Numbered from the stretch's first letter, positions 8,099 to 15,554 are shown. The stretch: 20,152 nucleotides of DNA from an uncultured Prevotella sp. (GCA_900762125.1 CAAFFL010000026.1:1-20152), one strand, 5' to 3'. A program made the numbers and translations. Notes: a model not told the origin generated them from the sequence alone.

Positions 8099-8174
8099 CA
8101 AAGTTAATAGAAAGAAACAGTCTGTCCAAATGATTTATGCTGACGTTGACGAACCGCCTCCTGCGGATGATGAA
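8099..8174 (-). promoter_or_regulatory. Promoter with LytTR-type direct repeat, L,D-transpeptidase gene
   Basis: On the minus strand: -7 TAACTTTG (8099-8106), a 20-bp spacer, a perfect -33 TTTG (8127-8130), 17 bp, then TTCGTC (8148-8153) and TTCATC (8169-8174), 21 bp apart start to start. Distance from -7 to the nearer repeat is 41 bp, identical to two other promoters in this window. Confidence 0.8.
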
Positions 8175-8210
8175 AGCCCATCAATTTGTGACGGAGGAGA
8201 TGGCAAAATT

Positions 8211-8292
8211 ACAAATAGCCGAAAGAATCCGTCACAAACAACCGAATGAATTGTCTTACAAACAACCGAGCAAATTGGCTTCAAATCACCGA
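8211..8292. repeat. Four degenerate 23-24-bp direct repeats
   Basis: The core ACAAAYAACCGA recurs at 8211 (ACAAATAGCCGA), 8234 and 8258 (both ACAAACAACCGA) and 8281 (TCAAATCACCGA), spaced 23, 24 and 23 bp. They lie between the L,D-transpeptidase promoter and the DUF4143 remnant. An open frame runs through them, but the encoded residues are low complexity and unlike the start of the ATPase family. Confidence 0.6.
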
Positions 8293-8325
8293 AAAGTTTG
8301 TAAATTGTTTGCCTATTTCATTTAT

Positions 8326-8949
8326 ATGTTGTACAGATCTTTTGCCAGGAACATAGCCCAACAGGTGTCTTACTCTACTTTCCGTGAAGACATGAGGAGC
8401 AACGACACCGATACGCTCGATGAAGACACTGTGGCCGACTATATCAAAGCGCTGAAGAAACTCTTTGTCGTAGAGGATCTGGAGGCATGGAACCCGAACC
8501 TGCGCAGCAAAGCCGCCATCCGCACCAGCGATACACGTCATTTCGTAGACCCGAGTATCGCGACGGCTGCATTGGGTGTAGGACCAAAAGATCTGGTCAA
8601 CGACCTGAACTCTTTCGGACTGCTTTTTGAGTCAATGGCAGTCAGGGATCTTCGCGTCTACGCCGAAGCCCTTGACGGAAAACTCTACCACTACAGAGAC
8701 AACACCGGACTGGAATGCGACACTGTACTCCATAGGCGCAATGGCAGCTATGCGCTCATAGAAGTGAAACTGGGTGGGGAGACGAAGATAGAAGAAGGCG
8801 CACACAATCTGAAAGCTCTTGCCAATAAGATAGACACTACACGCATGCCCAACCCTGCGGTGATGATGGTCCTCACGGCTGTTGGCCCATTCGCCTATCG
8901 CCGCCCCGACAACATCTATGTCGTTCCTATCGGTTGCCTCAGACCGTAA
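8326..8949 (+). pseudogene. C-terminal (DUF4143) remnant of a second ATP-binding protein
   Basis: From MLYRSFARN onward the sequence follows the C-terminal half of the AAA_14/DUF4143 family: LDEDTVADYIKALKKLFVVE, AWNPNLRSKAAIRTSDTRHF, VDPSIATAALGVGP, and a nuclease-like end, LECDTVLHRRNGSYALIEVKLGG, with the D and ExK residues. It ends near VVPIGCLRP as family members do. The N-terminal P-loop ATPase half (about 200 residues) is absent. The frame is open back to 8137, but that part lies over the L,D-transpeptidase promoter and short repeats and is not homologous. It is the only sizeable plus-strand coding segment and is clearly a different paralogue from the remnant at 4673-5446. Confidence 0.75.
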
Positions 8950-8967
8950 GTGTTGAGAGCATACGGT
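8943..8967. terminator. Possible bidirectional hairpin between converging genes
   Basis: ACCGTA (8943-8948) pairs with TACGGT (8962-8967) around a 13-nt loop, between the stop of the plus-strand remnant and the stop of the minus-strand membrane gene. There is no U-tract, so this is weak. Confidence 0.3.
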
Positions 8968-8970
8968 GTT

Positions 8971-9588
8971 TCAGAAATTAATTCTTGGTATAGTTGTGTA
9001 TAGATACCATGTAATGGGCAATGTACCTGTGCAGATAACTATTGTCGCATAGTTGGCGACATCGAATAGCTTCCTGCGCCATAGCACAGCGAACAGAAAA
9101 GCTATCCCTGGAAACAGGAAGGCATAGAGCAACAGGTTCAGTTCGAAGTAACCAATGGTCGCATTGCCATAGTGTCTGAGAATGACAATGGCAGCAGCGC
9201 CTACCCGGTCGGGATAAGAGCAATAGCTGACCTTACCCACCTTCATTGCCGTGGGAACATTGGCGTTCCATGCATCTACTGCCCATTGGTTTATGGCAGT
9301 TGTCCTTGCCTCAGTGATATGCTTGCCACAGTCGAAGGCTTGCTTCGTGACTGTGCCCGTTGCTATCAGAGTCAGCATGAACATGCCCACAGCAAGGAAG
9401 CTGACAATGGTTCCCTTCTGTCTGACAGACATCATCAGGCATCCGCCCATGGCAATGACAATCAACACAGGTTCGAGGACCAGGAACCACCAGACGTTTG
9501 TCTCCAGATAGTTCATGTGCAGCACTACTGCCACTAACATCACGATGCCGCAACAGATAGCTCCTATCACTTGAATGACCATGCTCAT
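8971..9588 (-). CDS. Multi-pass membrane protein of unknown function
   Basis: The product has 205 residues. I chose the ATG at 9588 because it overlaps the stop of the upstream gene by 4 bp (ATGA); the open frame extends further upstream only over that gene. Hydrophobic segments occur near residues 5-25, 32-52, 58-80, about 140-165 and 175-195, giving four to five helices. A soluble stretch of about 55 residues (ATGTVTKQAFDCGKHITEAR through SYPDRVGAA) lies between helices three and four. No family is recognised. It is the last gene of the DUF4846 operon, whose promoter carries the LytTR-type repeat. Confidence 0.75.
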   Translation of the reverse strand: MSMVIQVIGAICCGIVMLVAVVLHMNYLETNVWWFLVLEPVLIVIAMGGCLMMSVRQKGTIVSFLAVGMFMLTLIATGTVTKQAFDCGKHITEARTTAINQWAVDAWNANVPTAMKVGKVSYCSYPDRVGAAAIVILRHYGNATIGYFELNLLLYAFLFPGIAFLFAVLWRRKLFDVANYATIVICTGTLPITWYLYTTIPRINF

Positions 9589-10037
9589 TTTTTGTTGTTT
9601 TTGATAAGTTCTTTGATATAATCGACTGCCAAGATTATGGCGTAGAAAACTGCGATAGCCATCAAGGCAGTCACTGAGATATAGACGGAGATCCATCCTA
9701 TCCACCAGGCACGCCAGCAGTAGAACCACGAGGGCTGGACGGGGCTCTGTCCTCCTGCGTCGGAGATAAGCCACATCATCGGGCCCTCGAACCCGTTGTT
9801 GAAGTACCAGTAGACAGCACAGAGGATGAAGATGGCAACATCTGCTAATACCATCCATTTGTTTGCTGCGACGGCAAAGATCATGAGCCCTACAATGCCA
9901 TCCAGTGCAAGGAAAACGGTTACCAAGCAGAAGAAGGGTTGAAATACAATGCAGGATAAGAGATATACCAACACAAATCCGACAACAACGCACCACTTGA
10001 GGCCATTACCTATCGTTTCCAAAATATCCATGTTCAT
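9585..10037 (-). CDS. Multi-pass membrane protein of unknown function
   Basis: The product has 150 residues, mostly hydrophobic: segments near 14-34, 36-57, 60-78 and 112-140, with a Trp/Gly-rich loop (FNNGFEGPMMWLISDAGGQ, then SWFYCWRAWWIGW) and a basic tail IKELIKNNKK. It starts 28 bp after the stop of the DUF4846 gene and overlaps the next membrane gene by 4 bp, so the three form an operon. The first Met is at 10037; a second two codons later is equally possible. No family is recognised. Confidence 0.75.
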   Translation of the reverse strand: MNMDILETIGNGLKWCVVVGFVLVYLLSCIVFQPFFCLVTVFLALDGIVGLMIFAVAANKWMVLADVAIFILCAVYWYFNNGFEGPMMWLISDAGGQSPVQPSWFYCWRAWWIGWISVYISVTALMAIAVFYAIILAVDYIKELIKNNKK

Positions 10038-10065
10038 CGCTTTGTCTTTTTATGTTATGCAAACC

Positions 10066-10848
10066 TCAGAAATGTTTCAGCTCATCGGCATGATAGTAGA
10101 ACACGGAGAGCAATAGGTCGTCAGCATCCTCGTCGAGTATGAACCATGGTGAGCGGAAGGGATGCTCCAGATTGTTCAGAATGTGCATGTCGCGTGCTGG
10201 AGTGTTACCCTCTGCCAGCAGGAAAGCCTTCTTGCCCGTCTTCGGGTTCTGCGCCACATCCACCACCATGATAGCGTGGCCTAGCTTATGGCCTGAACGG
10301 GCAGTGGCGGGATAGACAAAGATGTCGCCGGGCTGCATGTCTTTCAGCTTCCTTGTCTTCATCTCCTTGTCCAGTGAGAAGGTGCTCGCCACACCATACA
10401 CCCTGCGCAGATAGCTCTCGAAGCTCTCACGTGATGCACCACCACTATAATGCTGCGTCTTACCGTTGACATCCTCAAAGTGGATGCTGCCATAGCGCCC
10501 GGCATTGTAGAGGTACTCCGCCCGCAACCGGATGCATGCATCGGCGCACTGCTCGGCGTTGGAGAGCAGCGGCATGTCCACCACGGCATAGCTCAGCACC
10601 TGCAGATGAGCGTCGCCACCCGTATACAGCTTCACCTTAGAGCCTTTCCCCTTCAAGGGAAGAGAGCGCAGGTATTCCGCATAACCAGCGTCGTCACTGC
10701 TGATCCGCTCGTAGCCGCTCGGTGCGGGGATGTCACCAATCGTGGCATAGCCTTTTGGGTTGCTCTCTTTCACGCAGTAAATCAGATAGGCAGCCATTAC
10801 GAGACCCAGCGCCAGCAATCCCAACAAAATCTTCTTGAATGTCTTCAT
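10066..10848 (-). CDS. DUF4846 domain protein, membrane anchored or exported
   Basis: The product has 260 residues from MKTFKKILLG. I prefer this start over an in-frame Met 18 codons upstream because it gives a proper basic-hydrophobic signal (residues 1-24), and the upstream Met lies between the -7 box and this start. After it comes the DUF4846 region: SGYERISSDDAGYAEYLRSL, VVDMPLLSNAEQCADACIRL, and MQPGDIFVYPATARSGHKLG followed by HAIMVVDVA. The PGD...HA.mVVD pattern recalls NlpC/P60- or CHAP-like cysteine peptidase folds, with a Cys in NAEQCADAC as possible counterpart; that link is speculative. It is the first gene of a three-gene operon under a promoter with the LytTR-type repeat. Confidence 0.8.
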   Translation of the reverse strand: MKTFKKILLGLLALGLVMAAYLIYCVKESNPKGYATIGDIPAPSGYERISSDDAGYAEYLRSLPLKGKGSKVKLYTGGDAHLQVLSYAVVDMPLLSNAEQCADACIRLRAEYLYNAGRYGSIHFEDVNGKTQHYSGGASRESFESYLRRVYGVASTFSLDKEMKTRKLKDMQPGDIFVYPATARSGHKLGHAIMVVDVAQNPKTGKKAFLLAEGNTPARDMHILNNLEHPFRSPWFILDEDADDLLLSVFYYHADELKHF

Positions 10849-10875
10849 TTGCTTCTTGTTTTTGGTTTCACAATG

Positions 10876-10951
10876 CAAATTTACGAAAGGAAGGCAGCTC
10901 ATTCAAGGGATTTTCCGCCCTGTGGATGAACTGCCTCTGATGGTTGATGAA
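10876..10951 (-). promoter_or_regulatory. Promoter with LytTR-type direct repeat, DUF4846 operon
   Basis: On the minus strand: -7 TAAATTTG (10876-10883), a 20-bp spacer, -33 CTTG (10904-10907), 17 bp, then TTCATC at 10925-10930 and again at 10946-10951, 21 bp apart. The sequence AAATC lies two bases before the -33, as in two of the other sites. Confidence 0.8.
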
Positions 10952-11008
10952 AGCATCTATTTGAGGGATGAAACAGAATGTTCGCGCCACCCCTTTCCCC
11001 TTTGCTTC

Positions 11009-11302
11009 TCAACTGCATTGCATGACCATATAAATAACACAGACAATGATTCCAATCCATGCTATCGTAGTTGAGCAGCCTTTGCTGTCACTGTCATCGA
11101 TGCTGTAGGAAAACCACAGGGCAATGAGCCCTAAGAGTATTCCGAACACACACATGATGATGGCGGAAACGCCGGTGGGAGGACCGCTCGCGTCATCTTC
11201 TACCGCATACCACCTGCCATGATCACTGACATCAGCGATTGCATAGAGAGTCGATAGAACAAGGCCGCTAACCATCAAAAACTGTCTTTTCATCTTTTTC
11301 AT
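11009..11302 (-). CDS. Small membrane protein, last gene of the ubiquitin-like operon
   Basis: The product has 97 residues: a signal-like N-terminus (1-23, MKKMKRQFLMVSGLVLSTLY), a short polar stretch, one helix at about 46-66 (VSAIIMCVFGILLGLIALWF) and another at 78-94. Just before the last helix stands DSDSKGC (Cys76), a motif also found before the membrane helix of the three larger proteins of this operon. Family unknown. It begins 27 bp after the stop of the 55-residue gene. Confidence 0.7.
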   Translation of the reverse strand: MKKMKRQFLMVSGLVLSTLYAIADVSDHGRWYAVEDDASGPPTGVSAIIMCVFGILLGLIALWFSYSIDDSDSKGCSTTIAWIGIIVCVIYMVMQCS

Positions 11303-11329
11303 ATCTTCCGTTTACTTAGTCTTGTCTTT

Positions 11330-11497
11330 TCATTTTTTGAACAAAAGACGGACAATCGTCGAGCCGATCTTTCGTTCTAACCCCGCCTTTGAGGTCGGGA
11401 TACCCGTCTGGCGAGCAAACTGCTGCTTGGCTTGCGTAATACCCAACGCCCGCTTCCATGAGAAGCTGAGGCCGGGAATTGGTGACTTCTTGCTCAT
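11330..11497 (-). CDS. 55-residue basic conserved-looking protein
   Basis: A short reading frame fills the gap between two membrane-protein genes (17 and 27 bp to its neighbours). It reads MSKKSPIPGLSFSWKRALGI, then TQAKQQFARQTGIP and SKAGLERKIGSTIV, ending in LLFKK. It has 14 Lys/Arg, no signal peptide and no membrane helix. I recall similar short proteins with SFSWKRA(L/I)G and TGIP in Bacteroidetes, so I believe it is genuine, but it has no named function. A longer overlapping frame (11316-11570) reads partly inside the upstream gene and is less plausible. Confidence 0.65.
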   Translation of the reverse strand: MSKKSPIPGLSFSWKRALGITQAKQQFARQTGIPTSKAGLERKIGSTIVRLLFKK

Positions 11498-11514
11498 AGT
11501 GATAAACTATTCGA

Positions 11515-12219
11515 TTAATTGACTGTAATATATATAGGTCTTGATTCTGCCAAGGTATTTCCTTTGTCATCTTTCACCACTGCTGTCATCTTTAGATGGT
11601 CGTCTTGAAATTCAAACTGGCTCATTGATTGTATATCTAATCTGCTGACCGTTATTGAGAAATTAGAGAACTTGGCATTATCGTAGTTCGGGGTGAACGG
11701 CTTATAGACGTACTTAGACTTTGGGACACCTTCTGTATATTGAGGCTCGAAATAGCAGATTACCTCACCAGTCACACCTCTCATTCCATTGACATTAAAA
11801 TCGGCAATTAGGTAATAATTATCCTCATCTGCCTTAATTGAGAAGTTTTCAAAATTCGCCGAAACATCCTCAACCTGAGGCTCTGAAGAGTAAGTTGAAG
11901 GAGGTGGAATCGTAGTTGTAGTTGTATCAACCATCGAATAGTCATCTGAAACGCCAGCATCAGGATATACAGTATCTCCCGTTACAGTGTCACAATCCAT
12001 GCAGGCAGGATTATTATTGCTGCTTTTGTTTCCGCTACAATTCTTTCCAACAGTTGCGCTAATAATGATGAGGGCAATACCAATGATCCACGGCCAAAAA
12101 CTACATCCGAAATTTGAATCATAATTATTGGATGGTGGTTGGGTATTATAAGATGAAGGTTGCGGCTTATAAGTGGGCTTCCGATGGATTGTCCCATCTT
12201 GATCGATAGTATATGACAT
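11515..12219 (-). CDS. Single-pass membrane protein with extracytoplasmic beta-rich domain
   Basis: The product has 234 residues. It starts with the 11-residue motif YTIDQDGTIHR (3-13), followed by a Pro/Ser/Asn-rich linker, then DSNFGC (34-39) directly before a helix at about 40-57. Beyond it lies a Cys/Thr-rich linker and a domain at about 117-234 (FENFSIKADEDNYYLIADFN, GEVICYFEPQY, ending SRPIYITVN) that looks like a beta-sandwich. Topology is probably N-in, C-out. Family unknown. It lies 19 bp after the GYF-like gene. The opening motif and the GC motif tie it to its two upstream neighbours. Confidence 0.75.
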   Translation of the reverse strand: MSYTIDQDGTIHRKPTYKPQPSSYNTQPPSNNYDSNFGCSFWPWIIGIALIIISATVGKNCSGNKSSNNNPACMDCDTVTGDTVYPDAGVSDDYSMVDTTTTTIPPPSTYSSEPQVEDVSANFENFSIKADEDNYYLIADFNVNGMRGVTGEVICYFEPQYTEGVPKSKYVYKPFTPNYDNAKFSNFSITVSRLDIQSMSQFEFQDDHLKMTAVVKDDKGNTLAESRPIYITVN

Positions 12220-12238
12220 ATTGATTTTTTTGAAAAGT

Positions 12239-12676
12239 TTATCCGAAAATCATGGACAGCACGGCAATGGCAATGACGATGGCAATGGCCCAAGCGCATC
12301 CGTTGTTATCAGATTCGGGAGGTGTATCATTTCGCGGATATGGCATCGGCTGAGGCTCTAAGGGTGGAGGCGGCGTCGGTGCTTCTTCTTGCTGGGATGC
12401 CTCGTCGCGAGTGATAGTTCCATCAGAACCAATAGTGTAGTTAGCATCTTTCGCTTTAGCTGTTCGTGTAATCGTGCCGTCGGGATTAATCTTGAATTCA
12501 GTATTCTCTTTCAAGTCATAGCGGTAGTCGCGGGCGACCGTCCATGAAGTGTCGCCCACAGCCTGAACCAAGATGTTTTCATCATAGTCGTCAAGAATGC
12601 CATTGTCAATCAACTCATCAAAGGTGAATGTACTGGGCATTACCTGACCATCGATCTTTACTTTGTATGTAGTCAT
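12239..12676 (-). CDS. Tail-anchored protein with GYF_2-like domain
   Basis: The product has 145 residues. Residues 1-52 resemble the GYF_2 (DUF4339) fold: YKVKIDGQVMPSTFTFDELI, then ENILVQAVGDTSWTVARDY, i.e. a display followed by the W..A core. Two copies of the shared 11-residue motif follow: FKINPDGTITR (61-71) and YTIGSDGTITR (80-90). A Pro-rich linker (98-121) leads to DNNGC (123-127) and a C-terminal helix to residue 144, so this is a tail anchor with the body in the cytosol. The start overlaps the previous stop by 4 bp. A scaffold that presents peptide motifs at the membrane is possible (inference). Confidence 0.7.
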   Translation of the reverse strand: MTTYKVKIDGQVMPSTFTFDELIDNGILDDYDENILVQAVGDTSWTVARDYRYDLKENTEFKINPDGTITRTAKAKDANYTIGSDGTITRDEASQQEEAPTPPPPLEPQPMPYPRNDTPPESDNNGCAWAIAIVIAIAVLSMIFG

Positions 12677-13188
12677 GAGAATAACCTCTGAAGATCATCG
12701 ATTATCCTCTGAAGAACATCGATTATTGCAGGCATCATCGCTATACCTATTAATATGCACCAAAGAATAGTTCCACATCCGGATGAATCTGATGAAGACG
12801 AACCACTTGATGAGCTTGCAGGTTGATAATATGCAGTTTCCTGATGGACTTCTATACGATGCCAAACACTATCATAATCTGAATAAACCAAAATGCTTCC
12901 GTGTCGTGGTGAGCCTGATGCGTTACGTGGCAACCTAATCGAAATTCCATAAGAAGTCCGAGTAAGATCAATCCAAACGCCACTTTCTACCTTGGCATAC
13001 CAATTACCTTGGTTGATAGAAATGCAAACAACCCTTGACTCTCCATTTGAATCAAAGTTTAAAACTCTTGCAGATATACTTAGTCGAGGGGGCTCGTCAC
13101 GAACTATCTCACCATATTCGTTTATTCTTATTCTTTTCGAAGTGTTGCCACGGATTATCTCTCCATACTCATTTATTCTCGTCCCCAT
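12673..13188 (-). CDS. Tail-anchored protein with BACON-like domain
   Basis: The product has 171 residues. Two N-terminal copies of the shared motif, TRINEYGEIIR (3-13) and IRINEYGEIVR (20-30), are followed by a BACON-like beta-sandwich at about 36-116 (LSISARVLNF, NQGNWYAKVESGVWIDL, RNASGSPRHGSI, ending WHRIEVHQE). A Ser-rich linker leads to DSSGC (134-138) and a hydrophobic helix (139-157), with an amphipathic tail. BACON domains are usually exported and carbohydrate- or mucin-associated. Here there is no signal peptide and the only helix is C-terminal, so the domain is predicted to be cytosolic, which is odd. Overlaps the E1-like gene by 20 bp. Confidence 0.75.
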   Translation of the reverse strand: MGTRINEYGEIIRGNTSKRIRINEYGEIVRDEPPRLSISARVLNFDSNGESRVVCISINQGNWYAKVESGVWIDLTRTSYGISIRLPRNASGSPRHGSILVYSDYDSVWHRIEVHQETAYYQPASSSSGSSSSDSSGCGTILWCILIGIAMMPAIIDVLQRIIDDLQRLFS

Positions 13189-14311
13189 TGTTATTTGCGT
13201 ATTCGATAACTATGCTTCGGGTCACCTGGAGTGGATAAGAGAACATCTCTGCCCACTCACCGCCAATCTTCGGATCGTTGGTATTGCAAATCAGCGTGTA
13301 CTGCGTTAGTGATGGCAACAAACGCTGGGTATAGTTCTTGTTACCACGGTTGAGTAGGTCGAGGATAATCTTGATGCCAATAGTAGTCACGAAGTTGATG
13401 TCGACAGAGATGCCCGGTTCAAACGAGCCCACCTCTCCCATATAAAGATGGTGGTTGTCGTTCTCCCTGCCCGAAGCTTCGCCCACGGCAGCCATGAAGT
13501 CGGTATAGTCGGGCATTCCTTCTGGGAGACAATAGAAAACCTCTCCAGCGAAGGCTCTTTCCCAACAGCCGATAGAAACAAATGGCATCTTGTGGACTTT
13601 AGCCAGATACTTATTGGCATAGAGATCACCCTGACGATTATCAGCGCAACCCACGATGACCGTATCCGGATTGCAGAATGAAGCCAGTTTGTCGAGGCTT
13701 ACCTCCTGTATCATCTTGTGCTCAGTGATGACCTGCGCCTGCGGATTGATCTGCAGGATGCGTTCTTTGACCGCTGTGGTCTTATACTTACCCACATCTT
13801 CTACGCCGCACTGATGCCGACAGATGTTGTGGTAAGCCAAGATGTCGCCATCCACCAGGAAGAAACGGCCGACTCCTGCACGCGCCAGTTCGAGCGCTAC
13901 AAGACTTCCCACAGAGCCACATCCTAAGATGAGGGCTCCCTTCTTGAGCATGATGTCCGATTCGAGGATTCCTGTGTTGCGCGAGAAAATGTCCATCTTC
14001 AGGCTTACCGACTCATTTTCGCACTTCTTTCCTTCGGATGTGAAGAAACAAACTGAGCCATCATGATAGTAGCCATAGATTCTGTCGTCAGCTACGGGTT
14101 GTGGTGTTCCATGATAGAAGTGCCCTAACAGTTGCACTGGCGCACCGCCCATCTGAGTTGTAGGCTCGCCCACTGAGACTACATTATAGTAGTTCGACTC
14201 TGCTTGATAATATCCCCAGAGCGTGTTGTCTTCGTTAGGGATGTTGCTGGGGAAGCAAACGGTTGCCGTTCTTCTTCCCGAACTGAGGAATGTCTTTGGA
14301 TCTACCTTCAT
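13169..14311 (-). CDS. ThiF/E1-like adenylyltransferase (ubiquitin-activating-like)
   Basis: The product has 380 residues. Residues about 124-330 form the ThiF/E1 adenylation domain: the nucleotide loop GALILGCGSVGSLVALELA (GxGxxG at 130-135), acidic end of strand 2 in LVDGD (154-156), NICRH (Asn162, Arg165), Lys176/177 in GKYKTTA and the Asp224 strand in VIVGCADN. The N-terminal about 105 residues are an additional domain I do not recognise. E1-like enzymes adenylate the C-terminus of a ubiquitin-like protein and pass it to a Cys; candidates here are Cys249 in SIGCWER and Cys261. The start overlaps the JAB stop by 4 bp (ATGA). With the E2-like and JAB genes adjacent, this is the activating enzyme of a conjugation module. 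Confidence 0.9.
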   Translation of the reverse strand: MKVDPKTFLSSGRRTATVCFPSNIPNEDNTLWGYYQAESNYYNVVSVGEPTTQMGGAPVQLLGHFYHGTPQPVADDRIYGYYHDGSVCFFTSEGKKCENESVSLKMDIFSRNTGILESDIMLKKGALILGCGSVGSLVALELARAGVGRFFLVDGDILAYHNICRHQCGVEDVGKYKTTAVKERILQINPQAQVITEHKMIQEVSLDKLASFCNPDTVIVGCADNRQGDLYANKYLAKVHKMPFVSIGCWERAFAGEVFYCLPEGMPDYTDFMAAVGEASGRENDNHHLYMGEVGSFEPGISVDINFVTTIGIKIILDLLNRGNKNYTQRLLPSLTQYTLICNTNDPKIGGEWAEMFSYPLQVTRSIVIEYANNNGDENK

Positions 14312-15120
14312 AGCCTAAATAATCTTAAAATAATACCAACGAGGGATCTGCCAGAATTACTTCCTGTTGATGCTTCGTCTAACGTCTTCTCCTTCCAACT
14401 GTCGAAGCTCGGCTTAGAGGCAATAGGAGCATCCGATACTTCTTTCTGATCTCGCTCTTTGCCTTCTACCGAGGGCGTTATAGTTAATTCTATAGGTGGC
14501 TCAACACCCTTTTCCTCCGTAGGCTCCTCTACATTTCTTTTTTCTGCCTGCTGCTGAGGGATATTGATACCCTGACTGTTCACGAACCGCAGACAAAAGA
14601 AGTCTTCGGGGATAATGTCGTCACCTACTTCTACTGGAATACGCTCATAATTAGGGCGCCCGTGCAACTGACTGTCTTCATGCGAAACATAAAACATCGT
14701 CAGTCTGAGCTTGGGATCGATATTGATGAGGCCAGAGATAGTTCCGAGTTGGTTCTGTAGGGCAAAGCGCTTATTGGTTACATCGTCTGTAGAAGAAAAA
14801 TGGTCCATGCTGCCGGGATGGCGATGCCAAAGCCCCAGCAACGTCAGTGGCTTTTCATATTGTGTGGCGACAGAGTTGGCAAGGTAGTTTACGAACTTCT
14901 GATTGTACTCAAAGTAGCCCATCTCATGATAGACGTTGTTACCTTCCTGCCCTTCACTATAGCCTGGAGGAAGCATCTCCATAACTACCCATATACCATT
15001 GCTCAGGATATGACCGAGCAGGATGCCTCCCGTCTCAACTGGATCCCAGGCAAGCGTTTCTCTGATGATGGCATTGTAAGCCCTGTTAGAGAAAACGATA
15101 AGATTACATTCCTTGCTCAT
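14308..15120 (-). CDS. JAB/JAMM (Mov34/MPN-like) metallo-isopeptidase
   Basis: The product has 270 residues. Residues 1-175 hold the full JAMM zinc motif: Glu29 in PVETGGILLG and LWHRHPGSMDHFSSTDD with His99, His101, Ser109 and Asp112 (HxHx7Sx2D). Active enzymes of this family cleave isopeptide or peptide bonds after ubiquitin-like C-termini, often releasing conjugates or maturing precursors. Residues about 190-255 are a disordered Glu/Pro-rich linker, and the protein ends in the hydrophobic, basic GRSLVGIILRLFRL, which could dock on a membrane (inference). It starts 2 bp after the E2-like stop and overlaps the E1-like start, so all three are coupled. Confidence 0.9.
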   Translation of the reverse strand: MSKECNLIVFSNRAYNAIIRETLAWDPVETGGILLGHILSNGIWVVMEMLPPGYSEGQEGNNVYHEMGYFEYNQKFVNYLANSVATQYEKPLTLLGLWHRHPGSMDHFSSTDDVTNKRFALQNQLGTISGLINIDPKLRLTMFYVSHEDSQLHGRPNYERIPVEVGDDIIPEDFFCLRFVNSQGINIPQQQAEKRNVEEPTEEKGVEPPIELTITPSVEGKERDQKEVSDAPIASKPSFDSWKEKTLDEASTGSNSGRSLVGIILRLFRL

Positions 15121-15122
15121 AA

Positions 15123-15548
15123 TCAGATGCGTCCGTGAACCATAAAATCTTCTTTAGGCATATCACCGGTCAATACCAGCTCATAGGCCATCAGCCACTT
15201 CACCGCCCATGCGAGGACCGAGGCTGCAGAGGTAGAGGTGCGGCCGGTCTTCACATCTTCGGCTTGTGCCGTGCACAGATACTTGTCCCCGTTGCTGTCC
15301 GTGAGCAGATGATAAGGACGGAAACCACATTCTTGAATCAATTCATCCACATCGGGCTCTATGGGGTACACGCGTACGGATGACCCCATCACCTGTTCGG
15401 GGTGGTTGTTCTGGTAGACAGCCATCAGAGCATATTCTTTCCGACGCCCATACTTAGACTCATAGATACCGGGACAGACGGTACCGATCCAATATAACCG
15501 GCCATCGTCAAGTTTGTCAAGCGTGAAGTTAGGGAATGCACGGTTCAT
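15123..15548 (-). CDS. E2-like (UBC-fold) ubiquitin-conjugating-like protein
   Basis: The product has 141 residues, typical for bacterial E2-like domains. A beta-meander (KYGRRKEYALMAVYQNNHP, SSVRVYPIEP) leads to PYHLLTDSNGDKYLCTAQ. His80 occupies the place of the HPN region and Cys92 that of the catalytic Cys (G.xLC pattern). The following helix SAASVLAWAVKWLMAYEL matches the long helix after the Cys in these proteins. Expected role: accept a ubiquitin-like protein from the E1-like enzyme and transfer it. It is placed between the repeat protein (6-bp gap) and the JAB gene (2-bp gap). No RING-like E3 is visible in the window. Confidence 0.75.
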   Translation of the reverse strand: MNRAFPNFTLDKLDDGRLYWIGTVCPGIYESKYGRRKEYALMAVYQNNHPEQVMGSSVRVYPIEPDVDELIQECGFRPYHLLTDSNGDKYLCTAQAEDVKTGRTSTSAASVLAWAVKWLMAYELVLTGDMPKEDFMVHGRI

Positions 15549-15554
15549 GGCTGC

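Noticed and set aside
8137..8325. N-terminal coding part of the plus-strand DUF4143 frame
   Set aside because: It covers the L,D-transpeptidase operator and the short repeats and does not resemble the start of the ATPase family.
9589..9996. N-terminal extension of the membrane protein 8971-9588
   Set aside because: The extra 136 codons lie out of frame inside the upstream membrane gene and are Cys/Arg/Leu noise; the ATGA overlap at 9585-9588 gives a natural start.
11316..11570. 84-codon minus-strand frame
   Set aside because: It overlaps both the end of the 234-residue membrane protein and the 55-residue protein, which fit the operon better.
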